37,849 nt of DNA from Candidatus Nealsoniibacteriota bacterium (GCA_030616085.1 JAUWYA010000007.1:1-37849), one strand, 5' to 3'; counted from the first letter of the stretch, positions 1-7,562 are shown. Notes: generated by a model not told the origin, from the sequence alone. Translations and numbers: made by a program.

Positions 1-89
1 GCAACCTTTCTAATGCTCCATCCCTGCCTTACAAGCGTTACAGCTTGCATTCTCACCCTGGGCAGATTAGGGTTTTTAGAGTATGCCAT
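1..89 (-). CDS. Transposase/integrase, N-terminal fragment (IS481/rve type), runs off left edge
   Basis: Reading the minus strand from an ATG at 89 gives about 29 residues beginning MAYSKNPNLPRVRMQAV, followed by a Gln-Gly-Trp-Ser-x-Arg-Lys-Val-Ala pattern. This is the usual opening of the N-terminal helix-turn-helix of IS481-like DDE transposases. The gene continues past base 1, so no catalytic residue is visible. It is too short for the ORF track. A C-terminal piece of a similar protein enters from the other window end in the same orientation, which suggests the window is bounded by copies of one insertion sequence. Family call is from memory of the motif; the exact IS is not identified. 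Confidence 0.6.
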   Translation of the reverse strand, partial: MAYSKNPNLPRVRMQAVTLVRQGWSIRKV

Positions 90-145
90 ATACATACATT
101 TTACACCATTGGGTGGTGCCAAGCTATTGAACCATTACAAAAGGG

Positions 146-240
146 TTGACAAAAATATGAATATATGATATGATTAAGATATTCAAGAAGTGTTTTCTTG
201 ATGTAAAAATAGTACATGAAAAACTAAATATAGAAAGGGA
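146..240 (+). promoter_or_regulatory. Promoter with hairpin leader for the SPFH gene
   Basis: TTGACA at 146-151 and TATGAT at 169-174 are 17 nt apart. A short hairpin TCAAGAA/TTCTTGA follows at 183-201, near the expected transcript start, then an A/T-rich leader and the ribosome site GAAAGGGA just before the ATG at 247. The layout resembles the leaders of the accessory genes at 22-30 kb, and the stretch GTACATGAAAAACTAAAT is nearly repeated before the small gene at 37236. Confidence 0.75.
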
Positions 241-246
241 CAAAAA

Positions 247-1437
247 ATGAGAATGTTTGTGACAATTCTATCAGTGTTGCTCATATTGGCTGGTTCTGTT
301 TTTGTAGGAGAGTTGTGTGAGTATATTCTTAAAGCTATTGGACTGCCCAATTGGGTTTGCTTCTGGATTAGTTTGCTTATAGAAACCTTTTTGTTTATTT
401 ATTTAACATATAGGTTTCTTAAAGACGCAATAAGAGAAATTCCTGCTGACCCTCCGCACAAAGCCATACTTCTCTTTTTGGGCAAAAGGCAGGACAAGAT
501 TCTTGATGAGGGCTGGCGCTTGCTACCCTTCTATCAAATTATCTTTGACGTAATAGCTATTGATGTAACAAAAAACAATGAGGATTTACCGCCCCAAGAA
601 GTAAAAACGCCAGATTTGGCTGATTTGAGTTTTGAAGTAAGTATTACTTGGTCAGCTGGTGGTTATTGGGACGAAGGAAAGAAAAAACAGATAGAGCTTT
701 TGAATAATTATATCATGAGCGAGAAGGAAAAAGGCGTTAAGAAAATCTATAAAGATATTATCCAGAGTCGTTTGAGGGCTTGGGTTTTTGCCGAAGACGA
801 AGGGCCTGCAACATGGCAAGAAGCTATAGGATGCAAAGATGAGATTATCGCCACTCTTGTTAAGGCGATTTTAGGGGATAATATTCCTGCTATTCCCTCT
901 GATATTCCCACTAATGTTTTATTAAGATATTTTAGCGTTCCTCGTAAGGGCCCGTTAGAATATCAAAAGCAAAAATGGGGCAAACAAACAGAGCAAGGAA
1001 GCAACTGGGAGGGCATTGAAGCGCAATTGGAAAAGATAGGAGACAGTAAATTAGAGGAGCTTAAGAAAGCAATAAAGGAGAGACAGAATATTATAAGAAC
1101 ATTGAGAGAAGGAAACGGATCTCTTGTTCATAAGAAGCTTGGCATCACTATCCACTTACTTACTATCAACAACGTTGCTTTAGTGGGTCCAGTGGCAGAA
1201 GCTGTCCAGAAACGGGCTAAAGAAAAAGAAGAGGCTTTGGCAGAAAAAACAGAGATTGACCATCTGCTTAATATGATTGGGAAATTGAACAGAGAGGGCA
1301 AAATATCAAAAGAATTGGCCGCAGAGCTTGTTCAAACAGAACGAGGCAAGATTACCAAGAATGTAGATGAAAAAAAAATAAGCACTTCTCCAGAGCTAAC
1401 CAAAATACTCAAAAAGCTTGCAAATGCCATATCTTAA
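247..1437 (+). CDS. SPFH/Band 7-like membrane protein
   Basis: A 396-residue protein with two hydrophobic segments at about residues 3-22 and 36-58, then a soluble part. Residues 60-150 have the layout of an SPFH (stomatin/prohibitin/flotillin) domain: a hydrophobic strand region, the LLPFYQIIFDVIAID stretch and VKTPDLADLSFEVSITW, which matches the pattern of a modified-variable strand pair in Band 7 proteins. Residues 240-390 are charged and helical, as in the coiled-coil tail of the family. Such proteins form oligomeric membrane scaffolds; the client here is unknown. The start is well supported by GAAAGGGA eight bases upstream and a promoter at 146. It is convergent with the TrbL-like gene and shares a terminator with it. 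Confidence 0.6.
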   Translation: MRMFVTILSVLLILAGSVFVGELCEYILKAIGLPNWVCFWISLLIETFLFIYLTYRFLKDAIREIPADPPHKAILLFLGKRQDKILDEGWRLLPFYQIIFDVIAIDVTKNNEDLPPQEVKTPDLADLSFEVSITWSAGGYWDEGKKKQIELLNNYIMSEKEKGVKKIYKDIIQSRLRAWVFAEDEGPATWQEAIGCKDEIIATLVKAILGDNIPAIPSDIPTNVLLRYFSVPRKGPLEYQKQKWGKQTEQGSNWEGIEAQLEKIGDSKLEELKKAIKERQNIIRTLREGNGSLVHKKLGITIHLLTINNVALVGPVAEAVQKRAKEKEEALAEKTEIDHLLNMIGKLNREGKISKELAAELVQTERGKITKNVDEKKISTSPELTKILKKLANAIS

Positions 1438-1441
1438 ATAC

Positions 1442-1481
1442 AAAACCCTGTTTGTATTAAACATACAAACAGGGTTTTTCT
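1442..1481. terminator. Bidirectional terminator between SPFH and TrbL-like genes
   Basis: AAACCCTGTTTGTAT pairs perfectly with ATACAAACAGGGTTT around a 5-nt loop, followed by TTTTTC on the plus strand and by TTTTG on the minus strand. It sits between two convergent genes. Confidence 0.85.
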
Positions 1482-1513
1482 ATTTTATCTATTTTTTACT
1501 CGTCTTTCTTTTT

Positions 1514-3682
1514 TTATTTTTTTCTTTTGCGTTTTTCTGTTATATTTTTAAGTTTTTGCTCTTCTTTTTCTATTCTAGCTTTTTTTTCAGGTATATCTTC
1601 AAGGACTCTTGGTTTTCTTTCGCCTATGCTTCTAAGTTTTTCTACTTCTTTTTCTACTTTTCCTAAAACTACTGCTCCAACAGAAGTTCCAGATGGTGTT
1701 GCTCTTTGTACTGATGTTTTATATTTAGCGTGTTCTTCCCACCCCAATGATGTAAATCTTTCATTAGTGACAGCTTTAGCGATTCCTGGCGTTGATACAT
1801 TATATTTCTTTGAAAGATGGTCCATATATTTGTCCCAGTTTTCTTTTTCTTTTGTTGGGTCAAGTTTTTTCTTTTCTACCCATTTTGAAATGATGTTATT
1901 AACAGTGTCTTGTCTTGCCATAACCCCTCCTTTCAGGTTTCCAAAGGCACGAAGCTGGTTTTCGCCACAGACAGCCATTACTATTTCCATTACTTCTTCG
2001 TTGTCTATTACTTCTCTTTCCATGTTTGCAATATCGCTAGGTTTGGCATTTATTATAGATTCTATCATTTTCTTTCTACCCGCTTCTTTTGACTTTCCAA
2101 TTTTTGCCAAACGAGAATCCATTCTTAAAACCTTGCCTAAATTACCAGTTTTACTCATAAAGTCTAAAGCCTTTTTTGCATATTTATCATTTAAGAACCT
2201 TTTATCTTTGAACAGTCCTTCTTCATCTACCTTTTTTGTTTTCTTATTCCAGTATCCATATTTTTTCGCGTACGCTTTTACAAAATCCTGACTGTCGCCT
2301 CTGTCTCTTACAGCTGTGTCTAGCCAGGCAGCTGCTTCTTTAGGCGCAAGTTTTCCGTATGCAAGTCTTTCCATTCCTATGTCGCTAGGACCAGTATTTT
2401 GTTTCTTCGCTTCGTCCATCGCTACTCTAAATTCAGAGAATTTTCGTAATGGTTCAGGCCTAAACCATCTAAGGAATTTTGTGCGGTCCCAAGTTTTTGT
2501 TATCCCTTCTGCTGCATGGCGAGCAGTAGTAAGTTGAAGGAACCGTCTTTTACCCTCTTCGTCTTTTGATAGTACTTTTGGAATGAATTTTCTATCTGCC
2601 AAAGCCATGCCTTTCCAACTTTTCTTTGCTACCCATCCAGCGCTTTTTGCAGTGCCTCTTAAAGTTCCTCTGTCCCTTGCTTTGGCAAAATTTACTACTG
2701 TTGAAGCGCCTATGGCTGAGGTTTGGAGTCCGAAGACAAATCCAATGCCGAGAAAGATTGCTGAAACAAAATAAGGAAGAATTCCATTAAAAACAGCATT
2801 TCCTGCTGTTGATGGGATGCTAACTGCAGCGCCAGCCTGGATTCTAGTTACAAGAAGGAGTCCTAAATACAAGAAAAATCCGCAGCTTACTCCAATAAAT
2901 GACCAGTTGATAAACTGTTCCCACCATCTGTCAAAATATTTCCTAGTAATTGGTAAAATATAGCAGGCAAAGGCTAAAGGAGAGAGAATGACTAATAACC
3001 AGATAACAAGATATCTTAATATAAAAATAACAGTGAAGAGCAATAAAATAAATGTTAAAACCCAAAGGAACGGAACCATAACAGCGAGTTGCGTGATAAA
3101 TGGCCATGCGCTTTCAACTTCTGTTCGTTCATCAAAACCAGCAGAAATTTGTTCAACGCTTCTTACCATAGTTGCTCCAAAAGCATCTGCTTTTAAATCT
3201 TGGATAAAGAAGTTCATTACAATATTAGAAGCGTCAACAATTAAACCGCAAATAACCGGCGCAAAGTTTACTAAAAGAGCAACAATAATAAATGTTATTA
3301 AAAGTTTTTTTGTTTCATAACCAGCTAATCGCAAAATAGTGGCAATAGCAATATATACCAAAATTAAAACTAAAAGCATGTTGACAAATCCTTGAGTAAC
3401 TCCTAATCCCGTTTCAATTATGGGATTAGCCTTTGGCCCACCAGGATTTGTATAAGAGTAGCTAATAAAATTAGGGCTTAGCACCCAATTTAAAAGAGAG
3501 CCAGTCAATCCTGTAAAAAACTTGGCTATATTTACAGCGAGCTTAATGATGAGAAATAAAATATATGTGCCGATCCCCTTTTTTAAATTATCTACCCATC
3601 CTGCCGAAGAAATAAAAGGGTAGAGAATTCCTAAGAGAATAGTAGAAGAAACAAATAGAGATTTTTTGATTCTTTGAATCAT
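1514..3682 (-). CDS. TrbL/VirB6-like polytopic membrane protein
   Basis: A 722-residue protein. Residues 1-330 hold a signal-like first helix and about seven or eight further membrane helices; residues 330-722 are a long, charged, soluble domain rich in Lys, Arg and Glu. The stretches LRLAGYETKKLLITFIIVA, then a long run of hydrophobic segments, LSPLAFACYILP and KYFDRWWEQFINWSFIG are typical of the TrbL/VirB6 family seen across CPR genomes, where they go with VirB2-like pilins such as the one at 6155. The likely role is the inner-membrane core of a type IV secretion-like or DNA-transfer apparatus. The large C-terminal domain is not recognised. The ATG at 3682 has only a weak GGGGT ribosome site, which lies in a palindromic repeat arm. 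Confidence 0.65.
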   Translation of the reverse strand: MIQRIKKSLFVSSTILLGILYPFISSAGWVDNLKKGIGTYILFLIIKLAVNIAKFFTGLTGSLLNWVLSPNFISYSYTNPGGPKANPIIETGLGVTQGFVNMLLVLILVYIAIATILRLAGYETKKLLITFIIVALLVNFAPVICGLIVDASNIVMNFFIQDLKADAFGATMVRSVEQISAGFDERTEVESAWPFITQLAVMVPFLWVLTFILLLFTVIFILRYLVIWLLVILSPLAFACYILPITRKYFDRWWEQFINWSFIGVSCGFFLYLGLLLVTRIQAGAAVSIPSTAGNAVFNGILPYFVSAIFLGIGFVFGLQTSAIGASTVVNFAKARDRGTLRGTAKSAGWVAKKSWKGMALADRKFIPKVLSKDEEGKRRFLQLTTARHAAEGITKTWDRTKFLRWFRPEPLRKFSEFRVAMDEAKKQNTGPSDIGMERLAYGKLAPKEAAAWLDTAVRDRGDSQDFVKAYAKKYGYWNKKTKKVDEEGLFKDKRFLNDKYAKKALDFMSKTGNLGKVLRMDSRLAKIGKSKEAGRKKMIESIINAKPSDIANMEREVIDNEEVMEIVMAVCGENQLRAFGNLKGGVMARQDTVNNIISKWVEKKKLDPTKEKENWDKYMDHLSKKYNVSTPGIAKAVTNERFTSLGWEEHAKYKTSVQRATPSGTSVGAVVLGKVEKEVEKLRSIGERKPRVLEDIPEKKARIEKEEQKLKNITEKRKRKK

Positions 3683-3693
3683 TAGATTATTTT

Positions 3694-3754
3694 ACCCCGT
3701 TAGAGATTGTGAGACAAGTGCATAAAGATAAAGTTCTTTAATCTCTAACGGGGT
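3694..3754. repeat. CCCCGTTAGA palindromic repeat, copy 1
   Basis: ACCCCGTTAGAGATT at the left pairs with AATCTCTAACGGGGT at the right, with 31 bases between. It lies between the TrbL-like gene and rsmA, and its right arm forms the last codons of rsmA (Asn-Pro-Val-Arg-Asp-stop). Two other copies occur at 4651 and 36811. The outer CCCCGTTAGA arms are constant while the inner bases differ in a compensated way. Confidence 0.85.
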
Positions 3755-4595
3755 TTAACATATTGGATAATTTAATCCAATTATTAATAAACAAAGTTTC
3801 AGCGCGCTGTGTTGGCTGGATGTTGTTTTTCAAAAGCAAATCATTAATCTCTTTCTTACTTAATTTTAACCCATTCGCTAGATTGTTGGCAAGTTGTTTT
3901 CTTGGATGAGAAAAGCCAGCTTTGACGATTTTGAAAAACAGGTCAATGTCAACATTTTTATATTTTTTCTTTGGAACTATTTTAATTATTGCTGAGTCAA
4001 CTTTTGGTTGGGGGTAAAAAGATTTCTTTGAGATGTAAGAAATGATTTTTACATTAGCATAGAATTGGACAGAAACAGCTAAGATGTTCATTTTGGGGCT
4101 TTTGCCCCGTCTTCGCTCTTCAAGCTTCGGCGGGCGAGGGCATATTCTTTGAGCAACCTCTTTTTGAATAATTAAAATCATTTCTTTGGGAGGATTTTTT
4201 AATTCCAAGAATTTTCTAATAACTGGTGCAGTGATGTAAAAAGGTAGATTAGCTACTAATTTGTAATTTTGAATTTTGAATTTTGAATTTTGAATCAATT
4301 TTGAATTTTGAATTTTAAATTTTAATATATCTTGGTTGATTATCTCAATATTCTTAAGCTCTTTTAAATTTTCTTTGAGAGCTTCACACATCCGTGGATC
4401 TTTTTCTACTGCTATTACTTTTTTTACCGTCTTTGCTATTTCTTGAGTCAAAGCTCCTGTTCCAGGGCCAATCTCTAAAACAATATCTTTTGATTGGAGA
4501 TTCGCTGTTCTTACGACTTTTTTGATAATCTGTTTATCAATCAGAAGATTCTGTCCAAGTCGTTTTATTGGTTTGATCTTATGTTTGATTCTCAT
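3738..4595 (-). CDS. rsmA: 16S rRNA (adenine-N6,N6)-dimethyltransferase RsmA/KsgA
   Basis: This enzyme dimethylates two adjacent adenines at the 3' end of 16S rRNA using SAM. The 285-residue protein shows GQNLLIDKQII at the N-terminus, the SAM-binding VLEIGPGTGALT, the catalytic NLPF motif (more often NLPY) in LVANLPFYITAP, then FYPQPKVDSAIIKI and AGFSHPRKQLANNL near the C-terminus. Two stretches look inserted: a KFKIQNSK-type low-complexity run near residues 96-115, and a basic PRPPKLEERRRGKSP segment near residue 155. Both are encoded by sequences of intergenic-repeat character. The reading frame stays intact. The start lies 6 nt after a TATCAT box, suggesting a leaderless mRNA. The last codons lie within a palindromic repeat. 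Confidence 0.93.
   Translation of the reverse strand: MRIKHKIKPIKRLGQNLLIDKQIIKKVVRTANLQSKDIVLEIGPGTGALTQEIAKTVKKVIAVEKDPRMCEALKENLKELKNIEIINQDILKFKIQNSKLIQNSKFKIQNYKLVANLPFYITAPVIRKFLELKNPPKEMILIIQKEVAQRICPRPPKLEERRRGKSPKMNILAVSVQFYANVKIISYISKKSFYPQPKVDSAIIKIVPKKKYKNVDIDLFFKIVKAGFSHPRKQLANNLANGLKLSKKEINDLLLKNNIQPTQRAETLFINNWIKLSNMLNPVRD
4097..4143. repeat. GC-rich repeat-like insertion inside rsmA
   Basis: The stretch from GGGGCTTTTGCCCCG through CTTCAAGCTTCGGCGGGCGA is much richer in G+C than the gene around it, contains two small palindromes, and codes for a basic segment that does not belong to the RsmA fold consensus. It looks like a dispersed GC-rich element that landed in frame. Confidence 0.5.
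4260..4325. repeat. TTTGAATTT-type low-complexity repeat inside rsmA
   Basis: Six or seven near-copies of TTTTGAATTT follow each other within the coding region, giving the protein a repeated Lys-Ile-Gln-Asn-Ser-Lys pattern just before the catalytic NLPF motif. This kind of repeat is more usual between genes in these genomes. Confidence 0.6.
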
Positions 4596-4650
4596 TATTC
4601 AATGATAGCATGCTATGCTTCATAGAAAAAAGGGGTGTGGAAAAACTACT

Positions 4651-4690
4651 TGACCCCGTTAGAAGTTTTCCACTTCTAACGGGGTTGACC
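4651..4690. repeat. CCCCGTTAGA palindromic repeat, copy 2, supplying a -35 box
   Basis: CCCCGTTAGAAG and CTTCTAACGGGG form a perfect 12-bp stem with a 7-nt loop (4654-4684), flanked by TTGA on the left and TTGACC on the right. The right flank TTGACC (4685-4690) is 17 nt from TATAAA at 4708-4713, so the repeat end doubles as the -35 box of the next gene. Confidence 0.85.
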
Positions 4691-4713
4691 CCATTCTTTA
4701 ATAGAGTTATAAA
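4685..4713 (+). promoter_or_regulatory. Promoter of the LysM-M23 peptidase gene (leaderless start)
   Basis: TTGACC (4685-4690), 17-nt spacer, TATAAA (4708-4713). The ATG at 4722 is only 8 nt past the -10 box and there is no Shine-Dalgarno sequence, so the transcript probably starts at or next to the start codon. Confidence 0.7.
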
Positions 4714-4721
4714 GAAGTAAT

Positions 4722-5759
4722 ATGGAAAACCCTGATGATGGTGATAATAATTTAAGCAAAGAGATTTTTTCTAATGCAAGCATGGTTTTGGTTGCTTTTT
4801 TATTTGCAGGTTTAACATTAGGATTAATTTCAAGTTTAAATTTGCCTAGTCAGATGTCAGCCAGTTTGATTTCTCAGGATTTGTTTGTTGAGCCAGCAAA
4901 GAATTTTCTTAGAGAATCTCCTAAAATGACTTTTATTCAAGATAACAGCATAATTGGGCTTTCTCCGCCAGCAACAATTACTCCTCAGGTTCTGGGAATT
5001 GTGTTAGGGAGTGTTGAAGATGAGATAGAAAGAAGAAATGAAATTATTGAGTATGTTGTTCAATCAGGCGATAGCCTTTCTTCTATTGCAGTTAAATATG
5101 ATATTTCTCTTAATACGATTTTATGGGCTAATGATTTAAGCTCAAAATCAATAATTAAGATTGGCCAGAAACTTATTATTCTTCCAATTTCAGGGGTTGT
5201 CCATCATATTAAAAACGGAGACACCTTAAGCGAGATCGCAAAGACATATAAAAGCAATAGTTCTGAAATTATTGCCTTTAACGAACTTTCAAGCGAAGGG
5301 GATATCTTTATAGGTGATATTTTGGTTATTCCTAACGGGAAAATGCCTCCTCCAAAAAGCACGTATTATGCTTCTCCCCAAGTTCCTATTGGCTCAAGTT
5401 ATTTTATTTGTCCTACTGCCGATTGCAGAGTTACTCAAGGGCTTCATTGGTATAATGCTATTGACTTTGGAGCTAAATGCGGATCCTTGATTTATGCTGC
5501 TGCAGCAGGCACAGTGCAAAGAGTAGAATACGGCTGGAATAGCGGAGCTGGAAATTATATTACAATTTTGCATCCTAATGGAGTAGTAACAATGTATGGA
5601 CATGTTCAGAAGAGTTTAGTTTCTCCTGGTCAGGAAGTTTCTCAAGGAGAGATGGTTGGTTTAATAGGAGGTAAGCCAGGAAGTCCAGGAGCTGGACTTT
5701 CCACTGGATGTCATATTCATTTTGGCGTACGCGGCGCTCGTAATCCTTTTGCAAGGTAG
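4722..5759 (+). CDS. LysM-domain M23 family peptidase
   Basis: A membrane-anchored cell-wall hydrolase of 345 residues. A membrane helix at about residues 20-41 is followed by a linker, then two LysM domains (YVVQSGDSLSSIAVKYDIS at about 110-155 and HHIKNGDTLSEIAKTYKSN at about 162-206) that bind peptidoglycan, then an M23 (LytM-type) zinc endopeptidase domain. The zinc ligands are visible: HWYNAIDFGA for the first His and Asp, and the HIHFG motif near the C-terminus; the catalytic-site TMYGHV is also present. It likely cleaves peptide cross-links for growth or division. A short tandem run TAGTGGA overlaps the stop codon, followed by a terminator. Confidence 0.9.
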   Translation: MENPDDGDNNLSKEIFSNASMVLVAFLFAGLTLGLISSLNLPSQMSASLISQDLFVEPAKNFLRESPKMTFIQDNSIIGLSPPATITPQVLGIVLGSVEDEIERRNEIIEYVVQSGDSLSSIAVKYDISLNTILWANDLSSKSIIKIGQKLIILPISGVVHHIKNGDTLSEIAKTYKSNSSEIIAFNELSSEGDIFIGDILVIPNGKMPPPKSTYYASPQVPIGSSYFICPTADCRVTQGLHWYNAIDFGAKCGSLIYAAAAGTVQRVEYGWNSGAGNYITILHPNGVVTMYGHVQKSLVSPGQEVSQGEMVGLIGGKPGSPGAGLSTGCHIHFGVRGARNPFAR

Positions 5760-5779
5760 TGGATAGTGGATAGTGGGTA

Positions 5780-5807
5780 GTTAAGGAGTTAAGCTCCTTT
5801 TTTTGTT
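5780..5807 (+). terminator. Terminator after the M23 peptidase gene
   Basis: AAGGAG and GCTCCTT pair across a short TTAA loop, followed by a run of seven T. Confidence 0.75.
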
Positions 5808-5810
5808 TGT

Positions 5811-5838
5811 TTGACATGTTTTTTTGAAAAGCTATAAT
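5811..5838 (+). promoter_or_regulatory. Promoter for small coiled-coil gene (leaderless)
   Basis: TTGACA (5811-5816), 16-nt spacer, consensus TATAAT (5833-5838). The start codon at 5847 is 8 nt beyond the -10 box and has no ribosome site. Confidence 0.8.
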
Positions 5839-5846
5839 AAAATTGT

Positions 5847-6074
5847 ATGGAGAATCAAAATAATCAAAATAATATTACAATTGGAGATTTAGCTAGAATG
5901 GTGCAAAAGGGGTTTGAAGAAACAGCCAAAAAAGATGAGGTTAATATGCGATTTGATAAAGTTGAAGATCGTTTGGAAACAATAGAGAAGCTTCTCATTG
6001 TCAATCACCGCCAAAGAATAGAAAAATTAGAAACAGAAGTAAAGGAGTTAAAAGAGCTTTTAGCCGTTAAATAA
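5847..6074 (+). CDS. Small coiled-coil protein, function unknown
   Basis: A 75-residue protein. An Asn/Gln-rich start is followed by ITIGDLARMVQKGFEETAKK, then a heptad-patterned charged helix ending KLETEVKELKELLAVK. Similar short proteins with a GDLARMVQKGF opening and a coiled-coil tail are common in Parcubacteria, but no function is known to me. It has its own consensus promoter with a leaderless start and its own terminator, so it is probably expressed alone and strongly. Oligomerisation through the coiled coil is an inference. Confidence 0.8.
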   Translation: MENQNNQNNITIGDLARMVQKGFEETAKKDEVNMRFDKVEDRLETIEKLLIVNHRQRIEKLETEVKELKELLAVK

Positions 6075-6101
6075 ATTTAAGGAGTTTAGTTTTTTGAAAT
6101 A

Positions 6102-6128
6102 GCCCTATCTTTGAAGGGTTTTCTTTTT
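6102..6128 (+). terminator. Terminator after the coiled-coil gene
   Basis: AGCCCT and AGGGTT form a short stem around ATCTTTGA, followed by a T-rich tail TTCTTTTTTC. Confidence 0.6.
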
Positions 6129-6154
6129 TCTAAAAATTTGCTATGATTAGATTA

Positions 6155-6580
6155 ATGAAGAAAGTATTTCTAATAATCTTTTTGAGCTTGTTGTTTTTTT
6201 CTTTTTTTGTTCCAAATTTAATTTTAGCTGGAGGAACAGGTTGTCCTACAGAAGGATTAGTTCCTTGCGGTAATGTTGATACTTGTCCTTGTGAGCTTTG
6301 CGATTTTTTTGTAATGATTGACAACTGGATTAAAGGTCTTTTGTTTCTGGTTGTCCCGCCTTTAGCAGTTTTAATGATAGCAATTGGCGGTGGAATGTAT
6401 ATTATTTCCCAGGGTAATCCAGAAATGCTTTCTCGTGCAAAAAGATTATTTACAGCAGTTGTTATTGGCCTTTTGATAATTTATGGCGCTTGGCTATTTG
6501 TTAATACATTTTTAATGGCAATTGGAGTAGCTGAATGGACAGGTTTAAAAGAGGGCTGGTGGATAATCCCCTGTGATTAA
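6155..6580 (+). CDS. VirB2/TrbC-like pilin
   Basis: The start at 6155 (MKKVFLIIFL) is preferred over 6143 in the ORF track, because it gives a clean signal peptide and lies 7 nt after an extended -10 box (TTTGCTATGAT, TATGAT at 6142-6147). The mature protein has a short Cys-rich segment (CPTEG, CGNVDTCPCELC) and two membrane helices, about residues 50-75 and 95-120, separated by a short basic loop with GNPEMLSRAKRL. This is the layout of VirB2/TrbC-like type IV secretion pilins as found in CPR genomes. It probably works with the TrbL/VirB6-like protein at 1514-3682. The cysteines suggest disulfides outside the membrane. Confidence 0.75.
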   Translation: MKKVFLIIFLSLLFFSFFVPNLILAGGTGCPTEGLVPCGNVDTCPCELCDFFVMIDNWIKGLLFLVVPPLAVLMIAIGGGMYIISQGNPEMLSRAKRLFTAVVIGLLIIYGAWLFVNTFLMAIGVAEWTGLKEGWWIIPCD

Positions 6581-6582
6581 TC

Positions 6583-6609
6583 GCCCCCATAGTTTAATTG
6601 GAAAAGCAA
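6583..6609 (+). pseudogene. Orphan tRNA 5' half
   Basis: GCCCCCATAGTTTAATTGGA followed by AAAGCA has the form of a tRNA acceptor 5' strand, TA at positions 8-9 and a pairable D-arm (GTTT with AAGC). It stops before any anticodon arm, and no matching GGGGGC 3' strand follows; the intact tRNA-Lys begins 3 nt later. It is either a remnant of a deleted tRNA or a stable 5' fragment. Confidence 0.6.
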
Positions 6610-6612
6610 TAA

Positions 6613-6685
6613 GGGTCCGTAGCTCAATTGGTGGAGCAGATCCCTCTTAAGGATAAGGTTGAGCGTTCGAGTCGCTCCGGACCCA
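6613..6685 (+). tRNA. tRNA-Lys (anticodon CTT)
   Basis: Acceptor GGGTCCG pairs fully with CGGACCC, the D-arm GCTC/GAGC and the T-arm GAGCG TTCGAGT CGCTC are intact, and the anticodon loop CTCTTAA gives CTT. The last anticodon-stem pair is a mismatch. The discriminator is A and CCA is not encoded. rpsO begins 7 nt after its 3' end. Confidence 0.93.
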
Positions 6686-6692
6686 CAAAAAT

Positions 6693-6959
6693 ATGTTAAC
6701 AACAGAAGAAAAAACAAAAATAATTGAAAAGTACAAACTGCATAACGCAGACACCGGATCTGATGAGGTTCAGATTGCTTTGCTTTCCGAAGAGATTAAA
6801 CAATTGCTTTCTCATTTGAAAAAGCATTCTAAAGACTTTCATTCTAAGAGAGGGCTTTTGAAAATGGTTTCTAAAAGAAGAAAGCTTTTAAAGCATTTAC
6901 AAAAAGAGAACGAGAGAAGATATAATAAAATTGTTAAGGCAATAGGGTTAAAAAAATAA
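6693..6959 (+). CDS. rpsO: 30S ribosomal protein S15 (uS15)
   Basis: An 88-residue protein of normal length for S15, which binds 16S rRNA at the central domain early in small-subunit assembly. Conserved segments are visible: ADTGSDEVQIALLSEEI, the SHLKKHSKDFHSKRGLL loop that contacts rRNA, and VSKRRKLLKHLQKENERRY. The ATG lies only 7 nt past the 3' end of tRNA-Lys and has no Shine-Dalgarno sequence, so 3' processing of the tRNA would produce a nearly leaderless rpsO mRNA. pnp follows after one NYN gene, close to the rpsO-pnp order known from many bacteria. Confidence 0.97.
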   Translation: MLTTEEKTKIIEKYKLHNADTGSDEVQIALLSEEIKQLLSHLKKHSKDFHSKRGLLKMVSKRRKLLKHLQKENERRYNKIVKAIGLKK

Positions 6960-6961
6960 CA

Positions 6962-7057
6962 AATAACAAATTTCTAATTTCTAATAAAATTCCCAATGTC
7001 AAAATCCAAATGCCAAAAGTTTGACATTAGTTATTAGGATTTAGACATTTTTAGATT
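6962..7057. repeat. Low-complexity intergenic repeat with imperfect dyad
   Basis: Degenerate AATTTCTAATTTCTAAT, CAATGTCAAAATCCAAAT and TTTGACATTAGTTATTAG segments form an imperfect inverted repeat between rpsO and the NYN gene. No convincing promoter spacing was found. Confidence 0.45.
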
Positions 7058-7561
7058 ATGGTATTTAAACACATTGGACAGCGCGTTGGAGTATTAATAG
7101 ATGTTCAGAATCTGTATCATTCAGCTAAAAACTTATACAACGCCCGGGTTAATTTTCAAGAGGTTTTGAAGCTAGGAGTGAGCGGAAGAAGCTTAATAAG
7201 GGTTTTTGCTTATGTGGTTAGCACAAAAACAGGAGAGGAAAAGCCATTCTTTGATGCTTTGACTAAACTTGGCATTGAAACAAGAGTGAGAGAGCTCCAG
7301 GAATTCTACGGAGGCCAGAAAAAAGCTGACTGGGACGTTGGAATAGTTATTGATGCCATTAGGATAGCCCCGAGCATTGATGTTTTGGTTCTTGCTTCAG
7401 GAGACGGCGACTTTATCTCTTTGGTTGAGTATTTAAAAAATCAAGGAAAAAGAGTAGAGATTATTGCTTTTGGCAAATCTTCTTCATCTCGCTTAAGAGA
7501 AATATGCGATGAGTTTATTGATTTGGAGAAATCGCCAAAAAAGTATTTATTAAAGAAATAA
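7058..7561 (+). CDS. NYN domain (LabA/DUF88-like, PIN-fold) protein
   Basis: A 167-residue single-domain protein of the NYN family, a PIN-like nuclease fold. The acidic residues expected at the metal site are present: Asp in GVLIDVQNLY near residue 13, Asp in KADWDVGIVIDAI near residue 90, and the SGDGDF motif near residue 113. LabA-like NYN proteins are thought to be RNases, but few are characterised. Its position between rpsO and pnp fits a role in RNA processing or decay. It is single-copy-like and complete; the start is the first ATG and no clear ribosome site precedes it. Confidence 0.85.
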   Translation: MVFKHIGQRVGVLIDVQNLYHSAKNLYNARVNFQEVLKLGVSGRSLIRVFAYVVSTKTGEEKPFFDALTKLGIETRVRELQEFYGGQKKADWDVGIVIDAIRIAPSIDVLVLASGDGDFISLVEYLKNQGKRVEIIAFGKSSSSRLREICDEFIDLEKSPKKYLLKK

Positions 7562-7562
7562 C

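Noticed and set aside
1418-1666. Plus-strand ORF of 82 aa full of Phe and Tyr
   Set aside because: Antisense shadow of a Lys/Glu-rich region of the TrbL-like gene; no start signal.
1527-2291. Plus-strand 254-aa ORF
   Set aside because: Antisense of the TrbL-like C-terminal domain; Ser/Phe-rich composition typical of a shadow frame.
5757-5780. TAGTGGA tandem run at the end of the M23 gene
   Set aside because: Only about three short units; no sign of function beyond a local slippage repeat.
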